Below, piece after piece: positions 1 to 6,390 of a stretch of DNA of 39,999 nucleotides. Position 1 is the stretch's first letter; each line of letters begins with the position of its first letter. A program made the translations under genes and the position numbers. Below the pieces are notes generated by a model, which had not been told where the DNA came from, ran no database searches, and was given only the letters and a program-made list of their open reading frames with translations. Origin of the DNA: Mesorhizobium sp. B2-7-1 (GTDB lineage Bacteria; Pseudomonadota; Alphaproteobacteria; Rhizobiales; Rhizobiaceae); contig NZ_VFUA01000060.1 in the NCBI RefSeq assembly GCF_006440735.1, positions 1 to 39,999 on the forward strand, in the 5' to 3' direction.

Positions 1-519
1 GTAGAGGCAAGGGGAGGCAATAGCGACACCGACCTTGGTCCGTGCCCGTGGGGAAGGTTAATGGTGGGCGGTTTGCTGGCTCCAGCAGGCGCCTCCGATT
101 CGCGATCGGAAAGCTGCCATGCTCGGCGATGGCAAAAGCCCGCGCCATCCTATTGACGGGGAGGACGCGGGCTGGTTGCCACCTGGACTTTGACCTTGCG
201 GCTCTGCGATGCCGAGACAATCATCAATCGGGCCCGGGGTCCACCTCAAAAGACATATGCTTCGGCAGCGCGAGACGGCAGCCGGCGCCAACCGCTCGCT
301 GTCTTCCCGCCGTTCGTTGTAGACATGAATATACAGCGGCGGGCTCGTCGGATGGCCTGGCTCGCAACCCCATTCCCGTCGACCGCTGCATCCCGACATA
401 AGCCGCTGGAGTCGCAGCACGATTTTGCCCCCAAAAGAAGTCAGGGCCAAGCTGTTGATGGGCTGGACAGCCCCCGGATATATAATGGGTTAAAACCTTG
501 CGGCTCTTGGCAACGCATT
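1..519. other. Non-coding or unassigned left edge
   Basis: I see no convincing gene here. The open frames on both strands are short, rich in Arg, Ser and Pro, lack a clear ribosome binding site, and resemble no family I know. The only structure seen is an inverted repeat, AGCCCGCG at 137-144 with CGCGGGCT at 166-173, flanked by AAAA at 134-137. Read on the minus strand this gives a stem followed by a short T run, so it could be a weak terminator for leftward transcription. A TATAAT at 481-486 lies 34 bases before the start of the next gene. The best upstream box, TTGATG at 454-459, is spaced too widely for a standard promoter. Confidence 0.5.
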
Positions 520-741
520 ATGGACGCCGGTACAAAAAAGCAAAAAAGAAATCAGCGGTTATCGCTCTTTGAGCTTGAGGCGCTGCGGGAAGCGTTCAGG
601 CAGTCCGTTCGTGAGAACGACGTCGCGGAAGCGGAATGGGCGCAGCACGCCGAGCTTTTCGTCAAGAGAGCGCTTCAACAGGCAGCCGTCTCACGCGGGC
701 TTGAGCGTTCCGGCGCTTGGACGCAATTCCAGGACGTGTGA
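520..741 (+). CDS. Small orphan protein, 73 aa, charged and helical
   Basis: I do not recognise this protein. It has a lysine/arginine-rich start (KKQKRNQR), then a region rich in Leu, Glu and Ala that looks alpha-helical. No signal peptide or membrane segment is visible. The ATG at 520 was chosen because a TATAAT box lies 34 bases upstream and the helical segment begins soon after; there is no good Shine-Dalgarno sequence. The last residues (about AWTQFQDV) and the stop codon lie inside the left part of a palindromic repeat, so the native C-terminus may have been replaced. The gene may be real or a chance frame. Confidence 0.4.
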   Translation: MDAGTKKQKRNQRLSLFELEALREAFRQSVRENDVAEAEWAQHAELFVKRALQQAAVSRGLERSGAWTQFQDV

Positions 742-806
742 GTGGTGAGGCTCGGCGCCCTCGCGGTAGCCTTCCGTCCGGAATTGCGTCCAAACAAAGA
801 GATGAA
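717..806 (+). repeat. Palindromic repeat copy R1 (long-loop variant)
   Basis: The arms TTGGACGCAATTCC (717-730) and GGAATTGCGTCCAA (780-793) form a perfect 14-bp inverted repeat around a 49-base loop. An inner pair, GGACG (732-736) with CGTCC (775-779), also matches. The outer arms contain the GCAATTCC/GGAATTGC stem seen in five other copies in the window, and the right flank carries the shared tail AAACAAAGAG. The loop is longer than in the other copies, so this is a divergent or expanded member. It holds the stop codon of the preceding small gene. Confidence 0.75.
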
Positions 807-981
807 GCGCTTTGCCGTCTCCATGAAACGATGACGCTTCGGCGCCGGATGATTTCGGCATTATCGGTCGGACCATTGCGTTGGCGCATAGGACCTCAGC
901 AACAATTGCGGACGCAAGGGGAAACGGACAGTCTATCCCTGCGCCGGCTTCCCCCCAAGGAAACCCAATGGTCGGCGCTTT

Positions 982-1037
982 AGCCCGGCTTGCCTGTCAA
1001 AGAGCCGTACTCTTTTACCGCCAAGGCAAGCCGGGCT
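982..1037. other. Nested perfect hairpin
   Basis: AGCCCGGCTTGCCT (982-995) is the exact reverse complement of AGGCAAGCCGGGCT (1024-1037). Inside the loop, AAAGAG (999-1004) pairs exactly with CTCTTT (1010-1015) around a five-base loop. It is followed by no T run, so it is not a typical intrinsic terminator. It is the main feature of the 490-base gap between the two small genes. It differs in sequence from the window's palindromic repeats. It may be a structured RNA, another repeat family or a protein-binding palindrome. Confidence 0.6.
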
Positions 1038-1230
1038 ACCCCAAACCGCCGATACGGCACGCTTCCATTTCGATACTTTTTCAGACACGGCGCCAATGCA
1101 AAGAAACGCGCGCGGTGCGGGCGTTGTCACCTACAAGGGGTCATGGTCGCGAACAGGAAATGCGTTGGGGAGACGTCCGATCGTCTCAAGCGACGGAACG
1201 AAAAGCGGGGCAGGCGCGTTTTCCGCTGCG

Positions 1231-1452
1231 ATGTCGAAGACCTTTCAGCATCACAAGGCCGAAAGGCCTTTTCAGGCCCCGGTTGCCGATGCCGAGCGCC
1301 TGGCGCGCGCGCAAAAGAATGCCAGGCTGAAGGAGCTTCGCACCCACGCTTCGTGGCTGGTGCTCGATCCGCAGGCGCAGTTCCAGGAGGAGATCGACTG
1401 TTCGGCGTTGCTCGGCGACCTGTCGATCCGAAAGATCGTCCGCGAGGGCTAA
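1231..1452 (+). CDS. Small hypothetical protein, 73 aa
   Basis: I do not recognise this family. From the ATG at 1231 the frame encodes a basic, probably helical N-terminal half (ERLARAQKNARLKELR) and a more hydrophobic C-terminal half ending KIVREG. There is no signal peptide or membrane segment. The frame continues upstream to an ATG at 1096, but those extra residues are low-complexity and not helical, so the later start is preferred. It converges with a broken small gene at 1472-1620, and a short GC-rich hairpin around 1470-1495 lies between them. Confidence 0.45.
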   Translation: MSKTFQHHKAERPFQAPVADAERLARAQKNARLKELRTHASWLVLDPQAQFQEEIDCSALLGDLSIRKIVREG

Positions 1453-1471
1453 GCTTCTATGGCTTTCAGCC

Positions 1472-1620
1472 TCAGGCCGGCTGTAGCCGGGCTGCGCCGT
1501 CCGCGCGCGATAGCTCGACCAGCCGCGCGATTGCCCAGGGCGTCATCAGCGCGAAGAAAGCCGCGACGTCGACCGCGCCAGATCGAACCCGCTGTGGTCG
1601 TAGCAGACTGCGAACTCCAT
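1472..1620 (-). pseudogene. Frameshifted small protein remnant
   Basis: An ATG at 1620, preceded on the minus strand by AAGGGG at good spacing, opens a frame that reads MEFAVCYDHSGFDLAR and soon reaches a stop. Moving one base gives a protein-like continuation, VDVAAFFALMTPWAIARLV, that runs to a stop at 1472-1474. Together the parts would make a protein of about 49 residues with a hydrophobic segment. The family is unknown to me. The disruption may be a true mutation or a sequencing error. Confidence 0.35.
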
Positions 1621-1776
1621 ACGCCTGACCCCTTGTTGACCCACCCATTGCGCATGTCGTTTCACGCGCTCGGCGAGCATGACCCTGATTTGCATCAAAT
1701 ACAAGAGGTAGCTAATTTAAACGCCTGGTGGGGCGCTGCTGGCACATGCGCAGCCAGGTCTGCTGGAGAGGCTAAA

Positions 1777-2154
1777 TTAGGCCGGCTTCGGCCAGAAAAG
1801 CCAGATGAGGGCCAGCGCCGCCAGCGCCCAGAGCGCGATCATAAAGGCGAGTCCGGCCTTGCTTACCGGCTTCTCGCGTCGCATAGCCTCTTCGCGGAAT
1901 TCCTGCATCAGATGGGCCGGGACCAGCTTGACCGCGAGCATGATCGCGACAGGCACGATCAGCAGATCGTCCAGGTAGCCGATGATCGGGATGAAGTCCG
2001 GGATCAGGTCGACGGGGCTCAGCGCATAGGCGACGGCGCCCGCAGTGGCTTTTGCGTACCAGGGCACACGTGGGTCTCGGGCGGCAATCCAGAGCGCCAC
2101 CACGTCGCGCTTGAGCTTGCGCGCACACTGCTTAGCCGCATCGAGCATGGACAT
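1777..2154 (-). CDS. YkvA-family (DUF1232) membrane protein
   Basis: This 125-residue protein matches the YkvA/DUF1232 family. The family core is visible at about residues 32-75 as WYAKATAGAVAYALSPVDLI followed by PDFIPIIGYLDDLLIV. A second hydrophobic helix near the C-terminus (AFMIALWALAALALIWLFW) should cross the membrane. The molecular role of the family is not established. The ATG at 2154 lacks a strong ribosome binding site, and the internal ATG at 2148 is an alternative. It is followed on the same strand only by a broken small gene. Confidence 0.85.
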   Translation of the reverse strand: MSMLDAAKQCARKLKRDVVALWIAARDPRVPWYAKATAGAVAYALSPVDLIPDFIPIIGYLDDLLIVPVAIMLAVKLVPAHLMQEFREEAMRREKPVSKAGLAFMIALWALAALALIWLFWPKPA

Positions 2155-2211
2155 GTCGCTTATATACGGGTGCGCGGGTCTTCGGGCTATCTGGCGGTCG
2201 ATGGCGCGGCC

Positions 2212-2394
2212 TCAGGCGCAATCCTTCATTTCCACAACTTCGACGCCGAGGCGGAAGGCCTGGCCATCGGCATAGGAGCGCGCATGCTGCTCGGCTTCGA
2301 AGGGGAAGATGAGCGTCGTGCCGTAGGCGGTGACGCGCACTGTCCATTTCTGGCCCCTGACGAGTTCAACGCCGTGAAGCTTCGCCGTAACCAT
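2212..2394 (-). CDS. Small conserved-type hypothetical protein, 60 aa
   Basis: This is a 60-residue soluble protein of unknown function that I cannot assign to a family. Its alternating hydrophobic pattern (KWTVRVTAYGTTLIFPF) suggests a small beta-rich fold, followed by a helix with HARSYADGQAFRLG. The start at 2394 is well supported by GGAGGGTGAG directly upstream. It lies 57 bases upstream of the YkvA-family gene on the same strand and could be co-transcribed with it. Confidence 0.6.
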   Translation of the reverse strand: MVTAKLHGVELVRGQKWTVRVTAYGTTLIFPFEAEQHARSYADGQAFRLGVEVVEMKDCA

Positions 2395-2638
2395 CTCACC
2401 CTCCTCAGATCCGGCACTTCAGCGCCATCCGCATAACGTCGCTAAAGTCATTTGAATACAAATAATCCGACTCAATCGTGTCGTTACGGTGTCGATTCCG
2501 ACATTGGGTCGTTTGCGTCCGTGAAATGGTTCACCGACAGCAGCGTTTTCTGCTGCCGGCCGCGAGCGGGCGGGATGGCCTGCTTGGAACCGCGACGGCC
2601 TCGTGCGGGTTAGAATCCTGGTTCACAAGGAGATCGCC

Positions 2639-2788
2639 ATGATCCGCAAGCTGAAATCCGGCGAATACCGGCTCTATTCGCGCAAAATCGATCCCCGAAC
2701 CGGCAAGCGCCGCAATCTAGGCACCTTCAAGTCGCGCGAAGCGGCGGAAAAGCACGAACGCGAAGTGCAGTATTTCAAGCGGCACTAG
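2639..2788 (+). CDS. Very small basic protein, integrase-arm-like, 49 aa
   Basis: This 49-residue basic protein reads MIRKLKSGEYRLYSRKIDPR then a TGKRRNLGTFKSREAAEKHE stretch. The pattern of short beta strands ending in GTFKSREAAEKHE resembles the arm-type DNA-binding (AP2-like) domain at the N-terminus of tyrosine recombinases, but no catalytic domain follows. The ATG at 2639 has AAGGAGATCGCC directly upstream, which favours it over the in-frame ATG at 2603. A TAGAAT box at 2611-2616 could be its -10 element. A nucleic-acid-binding role is inferred from composition only. Confidence 0.65.
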   Translation: MIRKLKSGEYRLYSRKIDPRTGKRRNLGTFKSREAAEKHEREVQYFKRH

Positions 2789-2816
2789 TCAGTTTTCGCG
2801 ACAGGCGGCGATGGCG

Positions 2817-3152
2817 TCACCCATGCGGTGTCGGCGGGGTGCGCGGGCGAGGGTGGCCAGGCACGTTGGAGCCGATATGGTCGAGGTCGCAACGTCGCGT
2901 CACCATCTCGACCGACTTGGTGTCGACGCTCACGCGCCCCAGCACCTGCACGGTCGTGCGTCCGAGATCCTCGTCGACATGCACGACCTCGCCCTCCAGT
3001 CTGAGCTTGTCGCCCGTCTTGGCATTGGGCTCCACCATCGAATAACTATGGCTGTCCCCGTCGAGCTTCAGCGTCACGCGGTCATCGATGCGTTCGACCA
3101 CCGTGGCGATGACAGCCACCCTGTCGCCTATCTCCACTGCCGGCCGTGTCAT
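2817..3152 (-). CDS. Hypothetical protein, beta-rich, 111 aa
   Basis: The protein starts MTRPAVEIGDRVAVIATVVE and continues as alternating beta-strand-like segments (RVTLKLDGDSHSYSMVE, DKLRLEGEVVHVDE, TTVQVLGRVSVDTKSVEMV). This suggests a small barrel, perhaps OB-like, but I cannot name a family. The C-terminal tail is proline- and arginine-rich. The start at 3152 is supported by GGAAAGGAGG a few bases upstream. The frame stays open further upstream, but that stretch looks non-coding. There is no signal peptide or membrane helix. Confidence 0.55.
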   Translation of the reverse strand: MTRPAVEIGDRVAVIATVVERIDDRVTLKLDGDSHSYSMVEPNAKTGDKLRLEGEVVHVDEDLGRTTVQVLGRVSVDTKSVEMVTRRCDLDHIGSNVPGHPRPRTPPTPHG

Positions 3153-3392
3153 TGCGGCCTCCTTTCCGCCCCGCGCGGCATCTCGCCGACGGAGCCGGCT
3201 GGCGCCACGTTGAAAGCCGCCAGTCGCTGAAATAAACGGCAAAACAAGCATTTGGTTGCCGCCGACAGCCGCAGGCCGGTCCTTGCGGTCTTGGAAAAAT
3301 TCGCCCCGATGTCACAGACGGGATTTCCGGCTCGTCATGGCAGCGACACCGCCTTCATGGGCAAGACAGCATTCAACCGCACCGGAACGAAC

Positions 3393-3578
3393 ATGGACAT
3401 GAACACGGCAACGACATCGTCGACGCAACCGCGACCTTCCAGCAACGCGGGCCCAAGTTGGCAAAGCCGTCTCGTCGTGAGTCTGCTGCGACGTCTTCGC
3501 GTCAAGCGCAGGATGGCTTCAGCGGCTGTCGTCCGGGACTATGTGCGCAGACTGGCCGAGAAGCCGGCTTCCCACGAT
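3393..3578 (+). pseudogene. 5' fragment of an alpha/beta-hydrolase-like gene
   Basis: The frame begins MDMNTATTSSTQPRPSSNAG and runs through SRLVVSLLRRLRVKRRMASA to VRDYVRRLAEKPAS, after which it becomes low-quality sequence that only mirrors the opposite-strand gene. The basic LLRRL...VRDYVRRLAEKPAS stretch resembles the N-terminal extension of esterase/lipase-type alpha/beta hydrolases as I recall them from rhizobia. No catalytic motif (HGG, GDSAGG) is present. The hydrolase-like part stops near 3575-3580, exactly where the convergent acetyltransferase also stops, so both genes appear cut by one deletion. The family assignment is tentative. Confidence 0.45.
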
Positions 3579-4089
3579 CGTCGCGGCGCTGCCGTCTATC
3601 TCAACCGCGTGCAATGGCGATCGAGCCAATGCCCTGGTCACCCGTTCGCGCGGGGCGCTGAGAATGTAGTTCGGCGTTTTGGGGAACAAGCCGTGCCGCA
3701 TGTAAAGTCCCTGCGAGACACGATTGAAGGTGAACGTGATGAGAGCCTTGTGGGCCGCGCCGGATGTGCGGGCGTGCTCCATGGTGCGCTCCAGCAGCGT
3801 GTTGCCGATGCCGTGGTCCTGTCGGCCAGGATCGACGAACAGCTGGGCGAGGAACCAGACATCGCCGCAGACCCAGCTTCCAGGCGAAGCCCGCAATGCC
3901 CCCGTCATCTTCCGCTACCCAAAGGCCGTCGGGGTCGTCCTCGAGCGAAAACAGCTGGAAATTGGGCGGGCTCATCGCCGCCATCGGGCCAAAGCCGTGC
4001 CGAACGGTAAGGTCGTTGATGCTGGCGACCACCAGCGCATCGGTGGCGGAAAGATCATCGGCGCGAGCAGGTCTGTAAACGAGCGACAT
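3576..4089 (-). pseudogene. Frameshifted, 3'-truncated GNAT acetyltransferase
   Basis: The ATG at 4089 opens a GNAT-like protein, MSLVYRPARADDLSATDALV, ending in frame at GGIAGFAW. After a +1 shift it continues as SWVCGDVWFLAQLFVDPGRQ, DHGIGNTLLERTMEHARTSG and LYMRHGLFPKTPNYILSAPR. The DPGRQDHGIG stretch is the acetyl-CoA pyrophosphate loop (Q/RxxGxG/A). The shift is explained by one extra T at 3878-3879, giving TGGAAGC on the coding strand instead of TGGAGC. The 3' end merges with a convergent hydrolase fragment, so related two-part GNAT proteins would be expected to continue further. It is probably inactive. Confidence 0.7.
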
Positions 4090-4229
4090 GGAACAACCCC
4101 CGGGATAGAGCGCGAGCCGCAACGCCGACCATAGCAGCTATCCATGCTTGCCGTCTTGGCCGCCGGGCAACGACCGCATCGCTAGGGACGCCGGGGGCCG
4201 CGGTGACCCCCGGCATTGCACGCTGCCCC

Positions 4230-4985
4230 TCAAGCCGCCGGAGACAGGGCGACCGCATCGGCGCCGGCGGGGAAGCGCAGCGTGCCGGTCGTGTCGTTGA
4301 CGGCCCGCCACACGCCCTCGGCGACATCGATTTCCCTGGTGGTCAGCGCCTTGGTCATGGCTGGATTTGCGAGATCGCCGAAGATTGCCTTGGCGAAGTC
4401 GGCATAAGCCTCGGGGATGAGGTCCTGGACATCTACGCCGGTGTTGGCGGTGAACCTTGTCGTCGGCCCGTAGCCAGGTTCGACCAGCTTGGCCAGCACG
4501 TTGAAGGGCGCGAGCTCCAGCGCCAGCGAGCCGGTGAACCCTTCGATGGCCTGCTTGCTGGCGGTGTAGGGCGCCGCCAGCGGGAAGGGCGCCAGCGTGG
4601 CGCTCGAGGTCACGTTGACGATGACGCCGGAGCGGCGTTCGCGCATCTGCGGAATGACAGCTTGGCACATGGCCATGACGCCGAACGTGTTGGTCTCGAA
4701 GACCTTGCGGATATGCGCCATCGGGGTCGCCTCGAAGGCGCCGGCGACGCCGATGCCGGCATTGTTGACCAACGCGTCTATCGGACCCGCCGCTTCGACC
4801 ACCGCCGCGATGCTTTTGTCATCCGTCACGTCGAGCGGCAGGATGCGCAATGCTGGCGAAGCCGGCAGCACATCCTGGCGTGGGCTTCGCATGGTGGCGA
4901 CGACGTTCCAGCCGTTCGAGATAAAATGGCGCGCCGTCTCCAGGCCATAGCCCGAGGAAGCGCCGGTGATCAGGATGGTTTTCAT
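4230..4985 (-). CDS. Short-chain dehydrogenase/reductase (SDR)
   Basis: This 251-residue cytosolic protein is a classical SDR acting on an unknown alcohol or carbonyl substrate with NAD(P). The cofactor motif TGASSGYG is at about residues 7-14, NNAG is near residue 87, the catalytic Ser lies in NVTSSATL, and the YTASK catalytic Tyr/Lys pair is intact. Length is normal for the family. AAGGAA precedes the start at 4985. It is transcribed divergently from an AraC-type regulator gene across a 104-base gap that holds a 9-bp inverted repeat, so that regulator probably controls it. Confidence 0.92.
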   Translation of the reverse strand: MKTILITGASSGYGLETARHFISNGWNVVATMRSPRQDVLPASPALRILPLDVTDDKSIAAVVEAAGPIDALVNNAGIGVAGAFEATPMAHIRKVFETNTFGVMAMCQAVIPQMRERRSGVIVNVTSSATLAPFPLAAPYTASKQAIEGFTGSLALELAPFNVLAKLVEPGYGPTTRFTANTGVDVQDLIPEAYADFAKAIFGDLANPAMTKALTTREIDVAEGVWRAVNDTTGTLRFPAGADAVALSPAA

Positions 4986-5037
4986 GGGATCGTTCCTTGT
5001 TGCTCGGTTTTCACGGTGACAAGATTTACGGGCAGGG

Positions 5038-5089
5038 ATCAGGACTATCTATAATTGACAGTCCATATTTTGTTTGTAAAAGTCCTGAT
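5038..5089. promoter_or_regulatory. Candidate operator in the SDR/AraC divergent gap
   Basis: ATCAGGACT (5038-5046) and AGTCCTGAT (5081-5089) form a perfect 9-bp inverted repeat. A third half-copy, AGTCC, lies at 5060-5064 and overlaps a TTGACA at 5055-5060. The right arm ends one base before the preferred start of the AraC-type gene, and the left arm lies about 50 bases from the SDR start. This is a plausible binding region for autoregulation and for control of the SDR gene. The function is inferred from position. Confidence 0.5.
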
Positions 5090-5992
5090 ATGGTCGATCC
5101 GCTCTCCGAAGTCATAGGCTTGCTCAGGCCGCGCGCCGTGTTCACCAAGGGCATCAGCGGCGCCGGGCGCTGGGGTGTCCGCTACGCGGATTTCGGCCAT
5201 CCAAGCTTCGCTGTCGTCATCGAGGGGGCATGCCGCCTTGCTGTGGACGGCCAGCCGTCCTTGACGCTGGAAGCTGGCGATTTCGTGCTGCTGCCGACCA
5301 CGCCTGGCTTCACCATGACGGGCTTCGAGCCCGTCGTTCCGACCCTCATCGACCCTAATCTCGCCGCGGCCGCCGCGGAAGAGGTGCGGCATGGCCGGCA
5401 GGACGGTCCGCCCGATCTGCGCATGCTCGGCGGCTATTTCCTGTTCGATACCGAGGATTCCGGCCTGCTGGTTTCGCTCCTGCCTGCTCAGGTGCATGTC
5501 CGCGGCGTCGAGCGGCTGTCGACCTTGGTCAAGTTGCTGATCGATGAGGCCACCGGGCAACATGCGGGGCGCGACCTTGTGCTCACCCGTCTTGTGGAAA
5601 TCCTGCTGGTCGAATCCTTGCGCCAGACGCAGACGCCCGACGCGCCGGCCGGCCTGCTGCGCGGCCTGGGCGACGCGCGGCTGGCCGAGGCGATCCGCCT
5701 GATGCATGCCGATCCTGCGCGACCGTGGACAATTATCGAGCTGGCGAAGGAGGCAGCACTCTCGCGCTCCGCCTTCTTCGACCGCTTTATGCGCAGCGTC
5801 GGTGTGCCACCGATGGAATATCTGCTCGCTTGGCGCATGGCGCTGGCGAAAGACCTGCTCCGACGGCAGGAGGCGGATATCGCAGAGGTCGCCGAGCGCG
5901 TCGGTTATGGCTCCGCCAGCACCTTCAGCACCGCCTTCAGCCGCCATGTCGGCCAGCCGCCCGGGCGCTATGCCAGGGCGGCGGCGCATTAG
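5090..5992 (+). CDS. AraC-family transcriptional regulator
   Basis: This 300-residue regulator has an N-terminal cupin-like ligand domain (about residues 1-190, the AraC_binding type seen in regulators next to SDR genes). Its C-terminal AraC helix-turn-helix pair spans about residues 200-298, with the first helix at WTIIELAKEAALSRSAFFDR and the second at ADIAEVAERVGYGSASTFST, followed by FSRHVGQPPGRY. The start at MVDPLSEVIG (5090) is preferred over the ATG at 4997 because the intervening sequence holds palindromic operator-like DNA. It probably controls the divergent SDR gene. The ligand is unknown. Confidence 0.9.
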   Translation: MVDPLSEVIGLLRPRAVFTKGISGAGRWGVRYADFGHPSFAVVIEGACRLAVDGQPSLTLEAGDFVLLPTTPGFTMTGFEPVVPTLIDPNLAAAAAEEVRHGRQDGPPDLRMLGGYFLFDTEDSGLLVSLLPAQVHVRGVERLSTLVKLLIDEATGQHAGRDLVLTRLVEILLVESLRQTQTPDAPAGLLRGLGDARLAEAIRLMHADPARPWTIIELAKEAALSRSAFFDRFMRSVGVPPMEYLLAWRMALAKDLLRRQEADIAEVAERVGYGSASTFSTAFSRHVGQPPGRYARAAAH

Positions 5993-6095
5993 CGACAGAG
6001 CAGTGCCACCCCAGCAAAGGCTTGGCCGGCCGATACCTGCCGTTGCGAGCGAAGCATTCTGGAAGCGAAATGTCAGGGTCTATTTGCACGTTGTG

Positions 6096-6121
6096 GTATC
6101 CTGCCCAGGAGGATAGGATAC
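6096..6121. promoter_or_regulatory. Candidate DmeR operator
   Basis: GTATCCT (6096-6102) and AGGATAC (6115-6121) form a perfect 7-bp inverted repeat just before the dmeR start at 6126. An overlapping pair, TATCCT (6097-6102) with AGGATA (6110-6115), encloses GCCCAGG. Known operators of CsoR/RcnR-family repressors are AT-rich inverted repeats around a short G/C tract, and this fits that layout. It also contains the AGGAGG/AGGA ribosome binding sequence, so repressor binding would lie very close to the gene. Confidence 0.6.
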
Positions 6122-6125
6122 AAGC

Positions 6126-6383
6126 ATGACAGTACACGGCTCCCATCCCGATATCATCGTCCGGCTCAAGCGCGCGCACGGCCATCTCGCCGCGGTGCTC
6201 ACAATGTTCGAGCAGGGCCGTTCCTGCCTCGATCTCGCGCAGCAGCTCCATGCCGTCGAAAGCGCCGTCGGCAACGCCAAGCGCGAGCTGATCCACGACC
6301 ACATCGAGCATTGCCTTGTCGAAGGCGGCGAGCCGACCAGGGACACGCTCAAAGAGCTGAAGCAGCTCACCAAATATCTGTGA
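6126..6383 (+). CDS. dmeR: Metal-sensing repressor, CsoR/RcnR family (DmeR-like)
   Basis: This 85-residue all-helical protein belongs to the CsoR/RcnR/FrmR (DUF156) family, which represses metal efflux genes until metal binds. The expected ligand set is visible as Cys34, His59 and Cys63 (CsoR-type C-H-C spacing), with His4 and His7 at the N-terminus as in the cobalt/nickel sensors RcnR and DmeR. The conserved RLKRAHGHLAAV helix is present. It lies seven bases upstream of a cation diffusion facilitator gene, matching the rhizobial dmeRF arrangement. Cobalt/nickel as effector is inferred from that arrangement. Confidence 0.88.
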   Translation: MTVHGSHPDIIVRLKRAHGHLAAVLTMFEQGRSCLDLAQQLHAVESAVGNAKRELIHDHIEHCLVEGGEPTRDTLKELKQLTKYL

Positions 6384-6390
6384 GGCGGCG

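Noticed and set aside
1..519. Several overlapping frames of 60-180 codons
   Set aside because: No ribosome binding sites, no family resemblance and unbiased composition; called non-coding.
2395..2638. Hairpin CAGCAG...CTGCTG near 2540 as a regulatory RNA
   Set aside because: Six base pairs with a short loop are common by chance in such DNA, and no conserved RNA motif is visible.
2639..2788. Remnant of an integrative element
   Set aside because: No recombinase catalytic domain, no tRNA and no flanking direct repeats were seen, so an island claim is unsupported.
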